Source: Schleiferilactobacillus perolens DSM 12744 (GTDB taxonomy: Bacteria > Bacillota > Bacilli > Lactobacillales > Lactobacillaceae). From it: DNA of 44,730 nt. The stretch spans positions 8,213-52,942 of the forward strand of contig NZ_AZEC01000017.1 in assembly GCF_001435585.1 (NCBI RefSeq), written 5' to 3'. Position numbers and translations under genes: made by a program. A model generated the notes under the pieces. That model was not told the DNA's origin, did not search any database, and saw nothing but the letters and a program-made list of their open reading frames with translations. Positions 43,943 through 44,730 of this stretch are shown one piece after another. The stretch's first letter is position 1, and each line of letters opens with the position of its first letter.

Positions 43943-44680
43943 CTAATCCACCCGGGTCAATTCGTCTAACGTTTGGCCCCGGTCATTGATCAATTCCAGC
44001 CAGCCGTTGGTGTCGCCAAAATATAGGAACAGACCCACTTCGTTGACACTGCGCAAATGGACGTCTGCTGTGGTGCGATGATCGGCAATGGCTGCGGCGT
44101 GATCGTCCCGTAATTTTTGACCGTATTTCGTGCCATAGCGCAATGAGCCATCCCGATTCAGCGGCAGCTCGGTGGTCAATGTGGCCCCCGTCTTGACTGT
44201 CATTTCGTTACGTTTCGTCCAGTAGACAGTGGCCCTGCTGCCGTTGCGGGCCACATGAAACGGCTCATTGACCAATGCTTTATCGAACCGGTGGCGGGCC
44301 TTCATCGGCTTTTTGGTCGTGGGCTTAGGTGTTGCAGCGGGCCCAGACTGAATGCCAAAGCGAGTCAGTAATTGATCCAGCAATTGCAAATAGTCGGCTA
44401 AGCCGGTTTCTTGATTGGCAGGGAGCGCCAACGCTGCACCTTCTGCCCGAGCCTGTAAAAAGCGTTCGACATACGTCGGCTCAGTGGCCCAGGGTAGGGT
44501 GATCGTGATGTATTCGGCGGCGGTTTCTGCCATTGGGGCTAAATGTCCAGCCTGCACCGGTATTTGGACGCCATGGGCGGGCAGAGCCAGTTTTTCTTTA
44601 GAAAAAACAATTTGACCCTGTTCAGCCGGCAGCGTCACGGTGGTTTGGGCGGCTGTCAAAGTGATTGTTAAAGTGGTCAT
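43943..44680 (-). CDS. Hypothetical protein
   Basis: A soluble protein of about 245 residues with no signal peptide. It has a Thr-rich N-terminal part (MTTLTITLTAAQTTVTLPAEQ), a basic Pro/Lys linker around residues 118-135 (PAATPKPTTKKPMKARHRFDK), and a C-terminal domain ending in LYFGDTNGWLELINDRGQTLDELTRVD. ATG at 44680 follows AGGAGG; the frame's extension upstream has no ribosome binding site. No family was recognised. Confidence 0.7.
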   Translation of the reverse strand: MTTLTITLTAAQTTVTLPAEQGQIVFSKEKLALPAHGVQIPVQAGHLAPMAETAAEYITITLPWATEPTYVERFLQARAEGAALALPANQETGLADYLQLLDQLLTRFGIQSGPAATPKPTTKKPMKARHRFDKALVNEPFHVARNGSRATVYWTKRNEMTVKTGATLTTELPLNRDGSLRYGTKYGQKLRDDHAAAIADHRTTADVHLRSVNEVGLFLYFGDTNGWLELINDRGQTLDELTRVD

Positions 44681-44730
44681 ACTACGCCTCCTGCAGTGCT
44701 TTTCTTTCATCCAAAAACAGCGAGGATACC

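Overview
The window is a chromosomal segment from a moderately high-GC lactic acid bacterium, most likely a member of Lactobacillaceae near Lacticaseibacillus/Schleiferilactobacillus; the species is not certain. Supporting features are a complete WalRK locus in Firmicutes order (walR-walK-walH-walI-walJ-htrA), strong AGGAGG-type ribosome binding sites, a sortase-anchored adhesin with a KxYKxGKxW signal peptide, a PepO endopeptidase, a catabolic-type acetolactate synthase beside malate-permease-like carriers, and a tRNA-Lys without encoded CCA.

Layout: 1-8.3 kb holds housekeeping and stress genes (Ogt methyltransferase, aldo/keto reductase, a lipoprotein, MarR, PepO, a macro-domain protein, a GlsB-like protein, a TatD-like hydrolase). 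8.3-13.5 kb holds a CPA2/RCK cation antiporter, an MFS exporter flanked by two copies of a compact promoter/20-25-codon ORF/terminator unit, a probable structured transcript, two long hairpin repeats and an Rgg-type regulator. 13.6-17 kb has a HhH-GPD glycosylase, hypothetical genes, a HIBADH-family dehydrogenase and a frameshifted RelB/DinJ-type antitoxin. 17-23 kb is one reverse-strand gene for an LPxTG adhesin of about 2030 residues with 11 alternating repeats. 23.8-25.3 kb has tRNA-Lys and an orphan sugar-binding lipoprotein. 25.5-33.2 kb is the Wal cell-wall stress system and its HtrA protease. 33.2-34.0 kb is a non-coding region dense in DnaA boxes. 34-39.2 kb has MgtC-like and DUF421/DUF3290 membrane genes and a large frameshifted surface protein. 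39.2-44.7 kb has a SemiSWEET, acetolactate synthase, two paralogous AEC carriers around a MarR regulator, and a hypothetical protein.

The most notable non-coding content is (i) a roughly 170-bp palindromic element in three full copies plus one minimal copy, each just upstream of a gene start, with base-pair covariation that predicts a long stem carrying two apical hairpins; (ii) a second family of long hairpins with a conserved apical loop CG(T/C)ACTTA, also with compensatory changes; (iii) the duplicated ~217-bp small-ORF unit encoding peptides that share SGWFLEPSL; (iv) near-consensus parS sites and a DnaA-box cluster, indicating an origin-proximal or DnaA-titrating region although no dnaA is present; and (v) shared GTTG-N6-CAAC sites in front of the two AEC carriers and the MarR gene. 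Both repeat families are inserted between walR and walK, which normally lie almost back to back.
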